Part shown: piece after piece, positions 16,152 to 24,831 of the stretch | Numbering within the stretch: the first letter of the stretch is position 1 | Layout: the number at the start of each line of letters is the position of its first letter | Assembly (NCBI GenBank): GCA_021785975.1 | Contig: JAJYOE010000009.1 | Coordinates: forward strand, 1-45,650 | DNA from: Bacillota bacterium | GTDB lineage: Bacteria > Bacillota > Bacilli > Alicyclobacillales > SLC66 | DNA length: 45,650 nucleotides | Direction of reading: 5' to 3' | Position numbers and translations under genes: made by a program | Notes under the pieces: model-generated | What the model was told of the DNA's origin: nothing | The model's database searches: none | Seen by the model: the letters and a program-made list of their open reading frames with translations, nothing else

Positions 16152-17744
16152 CTACCTGCGATAGGATTGTCCTGCACCGCGCGGTCGCGCCGGTTCAATG
16201 TTCACCCTGGCACCGTTCACGCGAGATTGACGAAGCGCTTCAAAAACAAAAGGTGCTGAATCCTCTTCAATTTCCACAAAAGAAAATTTGTCAAAGATAT
16301 CGATTTTGCCAATCGCTGAACTTGGTATCCCGGATTCTGACGAAATGGTGCGCACCAGTTCGCTGGGACCCATTTTAGCGCTTCTTCCGAGATTGACAAA
16401 AAACCTCACCATTCCCGGTGCGCCGCCCGTATCGCCAAAATCGTACTGGTCGTAATTGTTCACTTCAAGGTCTCCGTCAGAAGCCAGTTTCAAGGCTGCA
16501 GCAGCTAAATCCACAGGGTCAACCTCATCCACCAGCGGGCCTAAAACCGCTTTATAATGGGAAAGTCCGCCTTCCTGCACCGCTACATGCAAACGCTCCC
16601 TCCAAAGTTCTGCTTGACGCTCTGCCACATCTGCAAGTGTTGGTAAATCTCTACCTTCGATCGTCGCTTTGGTATCGCGTTCAATCATCTTCAACAGCTT
16701 GAATTCACGCGGTGTCACCAGCGTGATGGCGAGCCCGCGCTTGCCTGCACGCCCCGTACGGCCAATGCGGTGAACGTACGCTTCAGTATCCTGAGGGATG
16801 TCGTAGTTGAACACGTGAGTCACATTTCCTACGTCTATCCCTCTTGCTGCCACATCAGTGGCCACGAGAAGTTCAATATCACCAGAGCGGAACCTTTTCA
16901 TCACGCGATCCCTTTGCGCTTGGCTCATATCGCCGTGCAGGCCGTCTGCCATATAACCGCGACCAATTAACGCTTCAGTCAGTTCGTCTACTCCGCGTTT
17001 GGTCCGGCAAAAAATAATGCCAAGAGACACATCTTCACTGTCAATCACCCGACACATGCTGTCAAGCTTCGTGCGCTCCAGTACTTTATAGTACACCTGA
17101 TCCGTGAGCGGTACGGTCATCTCTCCGCTCACCATCTGTACGTGCTCCGGTTTGTTCATGTAGCGAACAGCTAAACGCTTAACTTCAGGTGGAAATGTGG
17201 CTGAGAAGAGGAGCGTCTGCCGCTCATTTGGCGTTGCCTGCAAAATGGTCTCGATGTCTTCAATAAAGCCCATATCCAGCATCTCATCCGCTTCATCAAG
17301 CACGACGGTTTGAACACGGTCCAGTTTCAAGGTACCTCTGCGAAGGTGGTCAAGCACCCGCCCCGGTGTCCCAATGATAAGTTGTACACCTTGCTCCAGC
17401 GCGCGAATCTGATGTCCAATCGACTGCCCACCATAAATGGGGAGCACCTTGGTCCGCTTGAATTTGGAGATTCTTCTCACTTCACCCGCCACTTGAATCG
17501 CAAGTTCCCGGGTAGGCAGCAATACGATTGCCTGCACAAAGCGACCAGTGGACGCTTTTTCCACCAGCGGAATGCCAAAAGCGGCTGTTTTACCCGTACC
17601 AGTCTGGGCTTGTCCAATCACGTCCTTACCCTCAAGCACTAAAGGAATGCAGGTGGCTTGAATCGGAGACGGCTCTTCATAACCCATTTCATCAATGGCA
17701 TCCTGAAGTTTTTTGCTTAATTGAAAATCTAAAAAAGTCGTCAT
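16152..17744 (-). CDS. DEAD-box RNA helicase (DeaD/CshA-like) with DbpA-type RNA-binding domain
   Basis: 530 residues. The helicase core has the Q motif YEEPSPIQATCIP, AQTGTGKT (Walker A), PTRELAIQ, TPGRVLDHL, DEAD, SAT, FCRTKRGVDEL, VATDVAARGIDV and HRIGRTGRAGK. From about residue 440 a DbpA/DeaD-type RNA-binding domain follows (VRFFVNLGRSAKMGPSELVRTI ... SFVEIEE), ending in a short Arg/Gly-rich tail. Such helicases unwind RNA in ribosome assembly, cold adaptation and mRNA decay. The start overlaps the cinA stop as ATGA and follows AGAGGTG, so it is translationally coupled to cinA. Confidence 0.95.
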   Translation of the reverse strand: MTTFLDFQLSKKLQDAIDEMGYEEPSPIQATCIPLVLEGKDVIGQAQTGTGKTAAFGIPLVEKASTGRFVQAIVLLPTRELAIQVAGEVRRISKFKRTKVLPIYGGQSIGHQIRALEQGVQLIIGTPGRVLDHLRRGTLKLDRVQTVVLDEADEMLDMGFIEDIETILQATPNERQTLLFSATFPPEVKRLAVRYMNKPEHVQMVSGEMTVPLTDQVYYKVLERTKLDSMCRVIDSEDVSLGIIFCRTKRGVDELTEALIGRGYMADGLHGDMSQAQRDRVMKRFRSGDIELLVATDVAARGIDVGNVTHVFNYDIPQDTEAYVHRIGRTGRAGKRGLAITLVTPREFKLLKMIERDTKATIEGRDLPTLADVAERQAELWRERLHVAVQEGGLSHYKAVLGPLVDEVDPVDLAAAALKLASDGDLEVNNYDQYDFGDTGGAPGMVRFFVNLGRSAKMGPSELVRTISSESGIPSSAIGKIDIFDKFSFVEIEEDSAPFVFEALRQSRVNGARVNIEPARPRGAGQSYRR

Positions 17745-18994
17745 ATTTTCACCTCTGTATCATTTAACAAATCCAATAATTGCTTAAGCGCCGCTTTTGC
17801 GGCTCTCACCCTCACTTGAGTCCTACTGCCGGAAAACACATGTTTTGCCACTTTAGTGGTTTTGCCATCTGTAGCCGCGACGTAGACAAGTCCTACCGGT
17901 TTCTCCGCTGTCCCCCCGGTCGGTCCTGCGATCCCTGTCACACTGACGCCAAAGTCACATTTCAATCTGTCCCGGATGCCTTGCGCCATTTGTTTTGCTG
18001 TTTCTTCGCTCACTGCACCATCGTTCATTATCACCGCTTCTGACACGCCAAGCTGCTCTACCTTTACTTCATTCTGATAAGCGACTAGGCTTCCAGCAAA
18101 CACATCTGAACTCCCCGGAATTTCCACCAGCATGGATGACAACAACCCGCCTGTGCAGCTTTCTGCAAAACCGGCTTTCGCTCCCATTTCAAGTAAACGG
18201 CGAAATACAATCAGAGATAGTGTATCCTCATCATAACCATAGATGTAATGCCCCAAACGATCCGTAATTTCCTTTTCGACAGGAGCAATAAGGGCAAGGG
18301 CTTCTTCTTTAGTCTCCGCTTTGGCAGTGATGCGAAAAAGCATCTCCCCTTCGCCCGCGAGAGGCGCAATGGTGGGGTTGCTTTGCACCCGCAAAAGATC
18401 GAGCACCTTCAGCTCAGCCGCCGATTCGCCGATGCCAAAAAGGTGCAGGACGCGACTGGTGATCGAGCCCGAACCCGCAATTCGCTCAAGGATAGGCTTG
18501 ACCTCGTCGTTGTACATTCCCTGCATCTCAAGAGGAGGTCCCGGCAGCAAAAAAAGGTGTCGCCCTTCCCACTCTAGATACTGCCCAGGCGCAGTTCCTC
18601 GTGAGTTAGGTAAAAACACGGCATCGCCTATTCGTTCGGCCTGTCGCTTATGTACGTCGAGATAGGATCGCCCCAATCTCTCAAAATAAGGGACAATAAG
18701 CGCTTGAAACGCTTCTTCATCATAAGCGAGCGATAAGCGGCATGCATCAGCGACTGCTTTTCTCGTCAAATCATCATCAGTAGGTCCTAGTCCTCCCGTA
18801 ATGACAATCACTTGCGAGCGATCCAGCGCGAGCTTCAATTGATCGACAATTCGCCCTAAATGGTCGCCAACTGCCGTATGAAAATAGACGCCGATGCCCA
18901 GTTTTGCAAATTCCAGCGAGAGAAACCTCGCATGAGAATTGGCGATATCACCGAGCAAAATTTCTGTGCCTACTGCAATAAATTCAGCGTTCAC
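17741..18994 (-). CDS. cinA: CinA-family competence/damage-inducible protein
   Basis: 417 residues with two domains. Residues 1-170 are a molybdopterin-binding-like domain (IAVGTEILLGDI, ITGGLGPTDDDLTRKAVA, LLPGPPLEMQGM), and the C-terminal part is the CinA/PncC nicotinamide-nucleotide amidase domain (FAESCTGGLLSS, GSLVAYQNEVK, VSVTGIAGPTGGTAEKPVG). Related proteins hydrolyse ADP-ribose or deamidate NMN. The start is GTG after GGAGGTTGCC. As in B. subtilis it lies between pgsA and recA, but here a helicase gene separates it from recA. Confidence 0.95.
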   Translation of the reverse strand: MNAEFIAVGTEILLGDIANSHARFLSLEFAKLGIGVYFHTAVGDHLGRIVDQLKLALDRSQVIVITGGLGPTDDDLTRKAVADACRLSLAYDEEAFQALIVPYFERLGRSYLDVHKRQAERIGDAVFLPNSRGTAPGQYLEWEGRHLFLLPGPPLEMQGMYNDEVKPILERIAGSGSITSRVLHLFGIGESAAELKVLDLLRVQSNPTIAPLAGEGEMLFRITAKAETKEEALALIAPVEKEITDRLGHYIYGYDEDTLSLIVFRRLLEMGAKAGFAESCTGGLLSSMLVEIPGSSDVFAGSLVAYQNEVKVEQLGVSEAVIMNDGAVSEETAKQMAQGIRDRLKCDFGVSVTGIAGPTGGTAEKPVGLVYVAATDGKTTKVAKHVFSGSRTQVRVRAAKAALKQLLDLLNDTEVKI

Positions 18995-19008
18995 GGCAAC
19001 CTCCGCAT

Positions 19009-19587
19009 TTACTCGTCAGCACGAATGGCATGGCGATTTTTATAAAAATAGTCAAAACCGCTCCAAAGCGTCATGAAAGCAGAAAGATAAAGCATCACTT
19101 GATCCATGGGAAATCCGAGATACACAAAAGGAAAATTATTTAGCATCAGCAATATGATCGCAATCATTTGCGTGACGGTTTTCCATTTTCCCAGCCAACT
19201 GGCAGCGATGACGGTGCCTGATGTGGATGCGACCGAGCGAAGTCCAGTGACGGCAAACTCCCTGGCGATGACGATGATGGCAATCCATGCAGGCACTTGA
19301 TGTAAGGCGACTAGTGAAATCAGCGCTGTCGAAACCAGTAATTTATCCGCCAGGGGGTCCATGAACTTACCAAAATTCGTGATCAGGTGCCTTTTTCTTG
19401 CGATGTAGCCATCTAGGGTATCTGTCGCCGATGCCACAATAAAAATCACCGTTGCGATCACCGCACCGCCAGATAACCAGGTGTTTTGCACATGCCATCC
19501 CCATCCGGGGGTCGGCACCAGCAAAAAAATCATGACAAACGGAACCAGAATGACTCGAGCCACTGTGATTCGATTTGCCAGATTCAC
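19009..19587 (-). CDS. pgsA: CDP-diacylglycerol-glycerol-3-phosphate 3-phosphatidyltransferase
   Basis: 192 residues, an integral membrane enzyme that makes phosphatidylglycerophosphate, the first committed step of phosphatidylglycerol and cardiolipin synthesis. The CDP-alcohol phosphotransferase signature D-x2-D-G-x2-A-R-x8-G-x3-D-x3-D is complete (DTLDGYIAR, then FGKFMDPLADK). About five or six hydrophobic helices are evident. The GTG start follows GGGGAGG at 9 bases, immediately after the rimO stop; cinA follows 15 bases downstream. Confidence 0.95.
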   Translation of the reverse strand: MNLANRITVARVILVPFVMIFLLVPTPGWGWHVQNTWLSGGAVIATVIFIVASATDTLDGYIARKRHLITNFGKFMDPLADKLLVSTALISLVALHQVPAWIAIIVIAREFAVTGLRSVASTSGTVIAASWLGKWKTVTQMIAIILLMLNNFPFVYLGFPMDQVMLYLSAFMTLWSGFDYFYKNRHAIRADE

Positions 19588-20919
19588 TTAAATGGCCTCC
19601 CCAACGAGATCAAATTCTAGTGAGTGGGTAATGTGCACAGGAACAATGGTTCCCACTTTCAGGTTTTTGCCAATCACATGCACCACACCGTCAATCTCTT
19701 GCGCGTCGTAGGGTGTACGTCCCACATACTGACCCTCATGTTCCTGACTCTTTTCTTCAATCAATACGCGAACGACTTGTCCAATGTGACGTTCCAGGCG
19801 CTTGGATGCCACCACGCGTGCCACTTCCATCAGTTCATTGGCGCGGCGTTCCTTGGTTTCGCCATCCACTTGATCAGCAAAAAGAGAGGAAGGCGCCTCA
19901 TCTTCGGCAGAATAAGTGAAAACTCCGACATGATCAAAAGCAATTTCCTGTACAAACCGCTTTAATTGTTCAAAGTCTTCCTCTGTCTCACCCGGAAACC
20001 CGACAATGATTGAAGTGCGAATGACTGCATCAGGAATTTCTTCACGAATTCTGGCAATCAGTTTGCGGATGTGCGCTTGATGCCCAGGGCGTTGCATCGC
20101 GCGGAGCAGGTGATCTTCTGAATGTTGCAACGGCAGATCAATATACTTCACGATTTTTGGCAGATCTCGAAATGCCGCAATTAATTCATCGGTAAAATAC
20201 CCGGGATAGGCATAGTGAAGGCGAATCCATTCAATGCCCTCCACTTCATTCAGTGCCCGAAGCAAATCCGGCAATCTCCGTTTACCGTATAAGTCATACC
20301 CATACTGTGTGGAATCCTGAGCAATCAGGTTGATTTCTCTGACTCCCCGATGCACCAGTTCTTCCGCTTCCCTCACAATACTCTCAATAGGTCGCGAGCG
20401 GAATTTTCCACGCATCTTTGGTATCACGCAAAATGTACACTGATGATCGCAACCTTCTGCGATTTTGACATAGGCGGAAGAAAGGTGTTCCGGCAATTTG
20501 CGAGGTGTCAACTCATCGTATATATATACAGGATTCCCAACGAATTTCGGTCTTTCACCAGATTCTGCACGTTCCATTAATTCGGTGATGCGAGTAAATT
20601 CACCCGTTCCCACCACCCCGTCAATTTCGGGTATTTCTTCAAGTAATTGATCCGCATATCGCTGAACCATACAACCGGCAACAAACAATTTCTTGCTGGA
20701 ACTGTTTACCTTGATGTCCGCCATTTGCAAGATGGTATCCACCGACTCCTGCTTGGCCACATCAATGAAAGCGCACGTATTGACAATGACGACATCCGCT
20801 TCTTCCGGATCTTCAGTCATTACATAGCCTTTTTTTTCAATCAATCCGGACATCACTTCTGAATCCACCAGATTTTTTTCACAACCTAAAGTGACTATCG
20901 ATACGCGCCGCGCTGTCAT
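19588..20919 (-). CDS. rimO: Ribosomal protein S12 methylthiotransferase RimO
   Basis: 443 residues, a radical-SAM enzyme that adds a methylthio group to an aspartate of ribosomal protein S12. The N-terminal MTTase domain (TLGCEKNLVDSEVMSG, VNTCAFIDVAKQES, AGCMVQRY) binds one iron-sulfur cluster. The radical-SAM triad is in EGCDHQCTFCVIPKMRG, and a TRAM domain ends the protein. The chosen ATG follows GGAGGAACTTGCG. An upstream ATG adds 24 codons but lies within a terminator and lacks a ribosome site. LGCEKNLVDSE and the gene context favour RimO over MiaB. Confidence 0.94.
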   Translation of the reverse strand: MTARRVSIVTLGCEKNLVDSEVMSGLIEKKGYVMTEDPEEADVVIVNTCAFIDVAKQESVDTILQMADIKVNSSSKKLFVAGCMVQRYADQLLEEIPEIDGVVGTGEFTRITELMERAESGERPKFVGNPVYIYDELTPRKLPEHLSSAYVKIAEGCDHQCTFCVIPKMRGKFRSRPIESIVREAEELVHRGVREINLIAQDSTQYGYDLYGKRRLPDLLRALNEVEGIEWIRLHYAYPGYFTDELIAAFRDLPKIVKYIDLPLQHSEDHLLRAMQRPGHQAHIRKLIARIREEIPDAVIRTSIIVGFPGETEEDFEQLKRFVQEIAFDHVGVFTYSAEDEAPSSLFADQVDGETKERRANELMEVARVVASKRLERHIGQVVRVLIEEKSQEHEGQYVGRTPYDAQEIDGVVHVIGKNLKVGTIVPVHITHSLEFDLVGEAI

Positions 20920-20946
20920 CGCAAGTTCCTCCAGAAGATTTTTGAC

Positions 20947-20983
20947 AAAAAAATGTAGCGGTAAAACCGCCACTTGATTTTTT
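20947..20983 (-). terminator. Terminator between yajQ and rimO
   Basis: On the minus strand GTGGCGGT-TTT-ACCGCTAC (one mismatch) with flanking A/T pairing is followed by seven T. It ends about 17 bases before the rimO ribosome-binding site. Confidence 0.75.
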
Positions 20984-21052
20984 GGTCTCATTACCCAATT
21001 TGAAATTATATCGCTATTTTATAAATGTGTCAAAAAATTTATTGTAACCTCT

Positions 21053-21544
21053 TTATCGATAATTCACAAATTGCAGATCGACTGGATAGTCCTGGCTCTT
21101 CAAAAGTTGAATCACGTTTTGCAGGTCGTCTTTGTCTTTGCCCGCTACACGCACCTGATCTCCTTGAATGGAAGCCTGAACTTTGATTTTAGAGTCCTTG
21201 ACTGCTTTCACAATTTGCTTCGCCACGTCCTGAGAAATTCCTTGCTTGATGTTAATGGTTTGCCTGACGGTTCCCTGTGATGCCGATTCGATTTTGCCAT
21301 AATCGAGGGATTTAAGTGCCACATTTCGCTTCACCAATTTGGATTGCAGAATATCGATGACACTCGTCAACTTAAATTCGTCATCACCGATCACTACGAT
21401 CTCTTCTCCCTGCAAATCCAGGCTGCTTTTGCTTCCCTTAAAATCAAAACGAGTTTCGATTTCCTTTTGCGCTTGATGGACCGCATTGACCACTTCCTGC
21501 ATGTCCGTCTTTGACACAATATCAAAAGATGATTCTTTTGCCAC
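21053..21544 (-). CDS. YajQ family nucleotide-binding protein
   Basis: 163 residues, matching the family length. Motifs are SSFDIVSKTDMQEVVNAV at the start, ETRFDFKGSKSSL, LQSKLVKRNV, KIKVQASIQGDQVRVAGK and DDLQNVIQLLK at the end. YajQ proteins have two RNA-binding-like folds; some bind cyclic di-GMP and act in gene regulation, others were reported to bind nucleic acid. Role here unknown. The GTG start follows GGGGAG. It lies between rodZ and a terminator. Confidence 0.93.
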   Translation of the reverse strand: MAKESSFDIVSKTDMQEVVNAVHQAQKEIETRFDFKGSKSSLDLQGEEIVVIGDDEFKLTSVIDILQSKLVKRNVALKSLDYGKIESASQGTVRQTINIKQGISQDVAKQIVKAVKDSKIKVQASIQGDQVRVAGKDKDDLQNVIQLLKSQDYPVDLQFVNYR

Positions 21545-21568
21545 AATAAAAACTCCCCTCAGTTAAAC

Positions 21569-22522
21569 TTACTTGCGATTAAAGGTATAAGTAAAACCTG
21601 CGTTCGCATGTTTATTCAGTGGGGCGTTCACCCCATTGATAGTCATCTCAATATTGGCACTGTCCCCGATTAGTAGCGTTATGCTATTGTTTGCTTTCCA
21701 GATCTGTTCACCGCCCGGTTGGAGCGTCAAGCTGGGAACAATCACATTCCCATCTGCTGTCACCTCAAACCAACATTTTCCTGACACCGCTTTTACCGAA
21801 ACACGTAACGGTTTATTCGTCATGACTGAGTAGGTAGTCGAATAGTTGCCTGTCGCCGTTTGGACAAATTGAACCGAAGGCAACACCGTTTTTGGATGAT
21901 GCTTAGGTTTTGTGACATGCGTCTTTGCAACCACTGAACCAGCATTACTTTGACCGGTTCCTGATGGGGGCGTTTTTGGCGACGAACTCGAAGGGGAGCT
22001 AAAGGAGCTGTACGCAACGACCGCCGCAGTAAATAGCAACACCACCCCTGCGATCCACATGATAGCTGAAGACTTCGAGCGGCGATGATTGACTGGTTTG
22101 CCAACCACCCTACTGCGCTTCCGTTCTGCCATCACCCTTGTCCCTTCAGCAGGTTTGGACTTTCGCGGAGGCATGGCTGGAGGAGAAACGACAGTCTTAG
22201 GCGCGACACTTTCTTCCTGCGATGGCTCCGCAGAACTCCCCAAATACTGATTAGTGATTTTAGCGCCGTCCAGTCCTAAGTAATCCGCATATCCACGCAC
22301 AAAACCACGCGCATACACGATACCAGGCAACACACTGAAGTCACCGTCTTCAATCGCCAGCACATAACGGCTCCGTATTTTGGTGGCTTCTACCACTTCA
22401 TCAATCGTCTTTCCTTTCGCTTCCCTTGTCCGCTTAAGATATTCACCTAGCTCATGTAATCGGGCTTTGCTAATTTCCGCATCCTTCGACGAGCTTGAGC
22501 CATTGCTCTGCAGGTGAAACAC
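21569..22522 (-). CDS. RodZ-like helix-turn-helix membrane protein
   Basis: 317 residues. An N-terminal Cro-like HTH_25 domain (about 25-95: LGEYLKRTREAKGKTIDEV, YVLAIEDGDFSVLPG, YARGFVRGYADYLGLD) is followed by a basic linker, a single membrane helix (IMWIAGVVLLFTAAVVAY), a Ser/Pro-rich stretch and a C-terminal DUF4115-type beta domain. RodZ links the MreB cytoskeleton to the wall-elongation machinery; this is the position of B. subtilis ymfM. The start is unclear: the GTG used here lies inside the best ribosome-binding sequence (GGAGGTG), with a weaker AGGAT before it. The next in-frame candidate is a CTG three codons on. Confidence 0.88.
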   Translation of the reverse strand: MFHLQSNGSSSSKDAEISKARLHELGEYLKRTREAKGKTIDEVVEATKIRSRYVLAIEDGDFSVLPGIVYARGFVRGYADYLGLDGAKITNQYLGSSAEPSQEESVAPKTVVSPPAMPPRKSKPAEGTRVMAERKRSRVVGKPVNHRRSKSSAIMWIAGVVLLFTAAVVAYSSFSSPSSSSPKTPPSGTGQSNAGSVVAKTHVTKPKHHPKTVLPSVQFVQTATGNYSTTYSVMTNKPLRVSVKAVSGKCWFEVTADGNVIVPSLTLQPGGEQIWKANNSITLLIGDSANIEMTINGVNAPLNKHANAGFTYTFNRK

Positions 22523-22535
22523 CTCCTACTTCATC

Positions 22536-23297
22536 CTATTGACCTAAATGTTCTAGCGCTTCATATGTAATCTCTTCATCAGGAGTATTGCGAAGTTCAA
22601 TGATGCGATCAAATAAATTCCAGTTAAACTCCGAGTGCTGGACAAAAATATCGGGATGCTCAATAATTTTTGGCGCATCAAGCCGTAATATGCGACGCAC
22701 CAATCTCATGTGTTCTTCGTTTCCTCTCATTGTAGACACAATACCATCAATGATATACACATGATCGTCAATGCTGAATTCCTCATCCTCCAAGTCGGTT
22801 CGGATGGTTTGTTTCAAGAGGGTAGATGAGACAAACGTCCATCTTTTCCCCGCATAGACGCTTGCAGCAACGAGCGATTCGGTTTTTCCGACACGTGGCA
22901 TGCCGCGTATTCCCATCACTTGATTGCCTGACACTTTTAAATGCTCACCAAGAAAATCTACCAACATTCCAAGTTCGTCGCGGGTGAATTGATAAGTGTT
23001 CACCTTTTCTTCCTGCTCAGATTTTGTAATCAATTTACCATGTCGAAGCCCTAACCTGTCTAGTAATGTAGGTTGACGTAAGGCCGTCACTTTAATATTT
23101 TCAACATACTCTAGCAAGGTTCGCAAGCTCTCTATTTTAGCAGGGTCATCGGTTCGAATCAAAAATCCTCTTCTTCTATCCTCAATATCCCTCAACGTCT
23201 CAATATTAATGGCCAACATGCCAAGAAGCGAGGCAATGTCGCCAAGCAATCCAAAACGGTCTTTATAGATATGATATTCAAGATACCACTCGTTCAA
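22536..23297 (-). CDS. ymfK: YmfK-family protein (DUF3388) with ACT-like N-terminus
   Basis: 253 residues, syntenic and similar in length to B. subtilis YmfK. Residues 1-75 look like an ACT regulatory fold (EYHIYKDRFGLLGDIASLLGML, then RRRGFLIRT). The second half contains GIRGMPRVGKTESLVAAS, which resembles a Walker A loop, and VYIIDGIVSTMRG, which could be Walker B. It may be a nucleotide-binding regulator; no function is established. The TTG start follows AGGAGTGATAGC. It sits 10 bases after the lipoprotein gene and 13 bases before rodZ. Confidence 0.88.
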   Translation of the reverse strand: MNEWYLEYHIYKDRFGLLGDIASLLGMLAINIETLRDIEDRRRGFLIRTDDPAKIESLRTLLEYVENIKVTALRQPTLLDRLGLRHGKLITKSEQEEKVNTYQFTRDELGMLVDFLGEHLKVSGNQVMGIRGMPRVGKTESLVAASVYAGKRWTFVSSTLLKQTIRTDLEDEEFSIDDHVYIIDGIVSTMRGNEEHMRLVRRILRLDAPKIIEHPDIFVQHSEFNWNLFDRIIELRNTPDEEITYEALEHLGQ

Positions 23298-23307
23298 GCT
23301 ATCACTC

Positions 23308-24309
23308 CTAACCTTTCGCGATGTTTAGCGTTGGCGGCACTGGCAAATGAAGTGACTGTGCCGTTTTTACGCTTGGTACGTTTTGTAAAAAACCTGTCGG
23401 AGAGAGTGTGCCTGCAGTCATCATCTGTTCGTAATTGGTCACTCCTGATGGTTGTTGCCAACTCGAGACCGTGTTCAGTTGATAGTGAGCAGGCACATTC
23501 CACACTTTAGGGAGCGCCAACTGATGATAGATGGCGTTTAGTGCAGTCTGTATTCCCCCTGAAATCGATGAGGTTGGTGAATAACTCGCCACCACTGACA
23601 TACCCGTCAGATTATTGCTGCTGTTCACAGCTATCACTTTTTGCTTTGCAGCAGCGAGAGTTACAATGTCATTTGCTGGCACGGTCCCCCATAACACCCA
23701 TACTCCTTGAGCTAGAGTGGTATTGCCAGGCTGACTTACCCATTGTACAGGATTGGCTGAGAATGCGGCATGTGATCCCGAATACACAGCATCCACCACT
23801 GACGTCATGGCAGCAGGCGGAACCGATGGCCCGGATAAAATACTGATGGTTTGTCCCTGAGTGACACTTCCGCCTCCTATGTACCCGGCAATGGAAGCTA
23901 ATTGCTGATCATTCTCCGTGAGAACAGTGACGTTTTTGCCGGTAATTTTCAATGAATTCCCAATCAAATAAAAATGTATGTTGGGATGGCTTGCAGGCAA
24001 TTGCATTAAGGCCGTGCTTGGCTGAACCAAAATGACCACATTCGCCGTGGAATGGTTGATCTGCTTTAGCAATGCAGTAGTTGCCAATCCGTCAGTAGCA
24101 AGCGGAATAACACTCATCCCTTGCGGTGAATCGGCCATCTGATTTTCCACCTGTACGTTCTTTAACCACTTGTCCGCTCCCACCAACAGCACATACGTCT
24201 TTTTGACAGTGGGAGTAAGATTCGCTACATTGACAAACCCACACCCTGCAAGGAAAAAAACAAAAACAATACTAAAAAAACTCAAAACCGTGCGCAAACG
24301 CCGATGCAT
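23308..24309 (-). CDS. Lipoprotein related to BMP/Med-type substrate-binding proteins
   Basis: 333 residues from the chosen ATG. It begins with a lipoprotein signal (MHRRLRTV, hydrophobic core, FLAGC with Cys23 as lipidation site) and continues as a periplasmic-binding-like fold: YVLLVGADKW, IHFYLIGNS, LASIAGYIGGG, VIAVNSSNN. The pattern resembles BMP/PnrA nucleoside-binding lipoproteins or the Bacillus Med protein. No transporter permease or ATPase is next to it, so a signalling role like Med is as likely as transport. An ATG 33 bases upstream lies before the predicted transcription start and is rejected. GGGGTCAGG precedes the chosen start. ymfK follows directly. Confidence 0.75.
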   Translation of the reverse strand: MHRRLRTVLSFFSIVFVFFLAGCGFVNVANLTPTVKKTYVLLVGADKWLKNVQVENQMADSPQGMSVIPLATDGLATTALLKQINHSTANVVILVQPSTALMQLPASHPNIHFYLIGNSLKITGKNVTVLTENDQQLASIAGYIGGGSVTQGQTISILSGPSVPPAAMTSVVDAVYSGSHAAFSANPVQWVSQPGNTTLAQGVWVLWGTVPANDIVTLAAAKQKVIAVNSSNNLTGMSVVASYSPTSSISGGIQTALNAIYHQLALPKVWNVPAHYQLNTVSSWQQPSGVTNYEQMMTAGTLSPTGFLQNVPSVKTAQSLHLPVPPTLNIAKG

Positions 24310-24344
24310 GAAACCTGACCCCATCAACTTTATTTTGTCCATTT

Positions 24345-24353
24345 ATTGTACCA
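24345..24353 (-). promoter_or_regulatory. Extended -10 promoter for the lipoprotein-ymfK-rodZ transcript
   Basis: TGGTACAAT on the minus strand is an extended -10 element (TGn plus TACAAT). No convincing -35 hexamer lies 17 bases further. Initiation near 24338 gives a leader of about 29 bases. Confidence 0.45.
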
Positions 24354-24368
24354 TCATAGAATCCAGAC

Positions 24369-24397
24369 TTGCTAGTTAAGACATGTTGACTCATAAT
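24369..24397 (+). promoter_or_regulatory. Putative sigma-A promoter of the plus-strand orphan gene
   Basis: TTGCTA (24369-24374) and CATAAT (24392-24397) are 17 bases apart on the plus strand, 18 bases upstream of the ATG. It is divergent from the lipoprotein promoter about 20 bases away. Confidence 0.5.
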
Positions 24398-24415
24398 AAA
24401 TTTGAGGTGTAGGTA

Positions 24416-24763
24416 ATGAGTACAAATAAGGACCATCGATCAGTGGCACAAGCGTTTTATCAATTAAACTTTTATTTGGAGACCATTGGAGCCCCATTTT
24501 CTGTAAAGGATCTGTATCATAGCGCATACGCGGAGAGACGCGGAGAACGGTACCAGGACGAGTGGATCGCTCATTTGGAGGAGGATCCCAACGTCCGCGC
24601 CAGTTTAGATGAGCCATTCACGGCCCATACCATCATCGAGACTCTCTTTAAAACAGGACATGAAGCCATCTTCAGACAGCTCATCAAACACATTCGAAAA
24701 TCCCAAATTGGATTTACGCAACTTTATATCGTAGGCGCGGAAAATCACCGTTATGAACCCTAA
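24416..24763 (+). CDS. Orphan plus-strand protein of unknown function
   Basis: 115 residues, not recognised. It is supported as a real gene by a ribosome-binding site (GAGGTGTAGGTA directly before the ATG), a plausible promoter, and its placement in the gap between two opposite-strand genes without overlap. The protein is soluble and probably helical, with SVAQAFYQLNFYLETIG, DEWIAHLEEDPNV, and a C-terminal half IIETLFKTGHEAIFRQLI ... QLYIVG. There are no cysteines, signal peptide or membrane helix. It is one of only two plus-strand genes in the window. Function unknown. Confidence 0.7.
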   Translation: MSTNKDHRSVAQAFYQLNFYLETIGAPFSVKDLYHSAYAERRGERYQDEWIAHLEEDPNVRASLDEPFTAHTIIETLFKTGHEAIFRQLIKHIRKSQIGFTQLYIVGAENHRYEP

Positions 24764-24790
24764 GACGGTACTGTTAGCCGGACAATCCCT

Positions 24791-24831
24791 GGCGCTATCG
24801 ATACTCGGCAAATGCCTGTGTGGATAGCGCC
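24791..24831. repeat. Nine-base inverted repeat at the convergent gene ends
   Basis: GGCGCTATC (24791-24799) and GATAGCGCC (24823-24831) are perfect inverted copies with a 23-base loop. It lies 28 bases after the plus-strand orphan and includes the stop codon of the opposite-strand gene. It could be a terminator for either side, although neither strand has a T run. Confidence 0.5.
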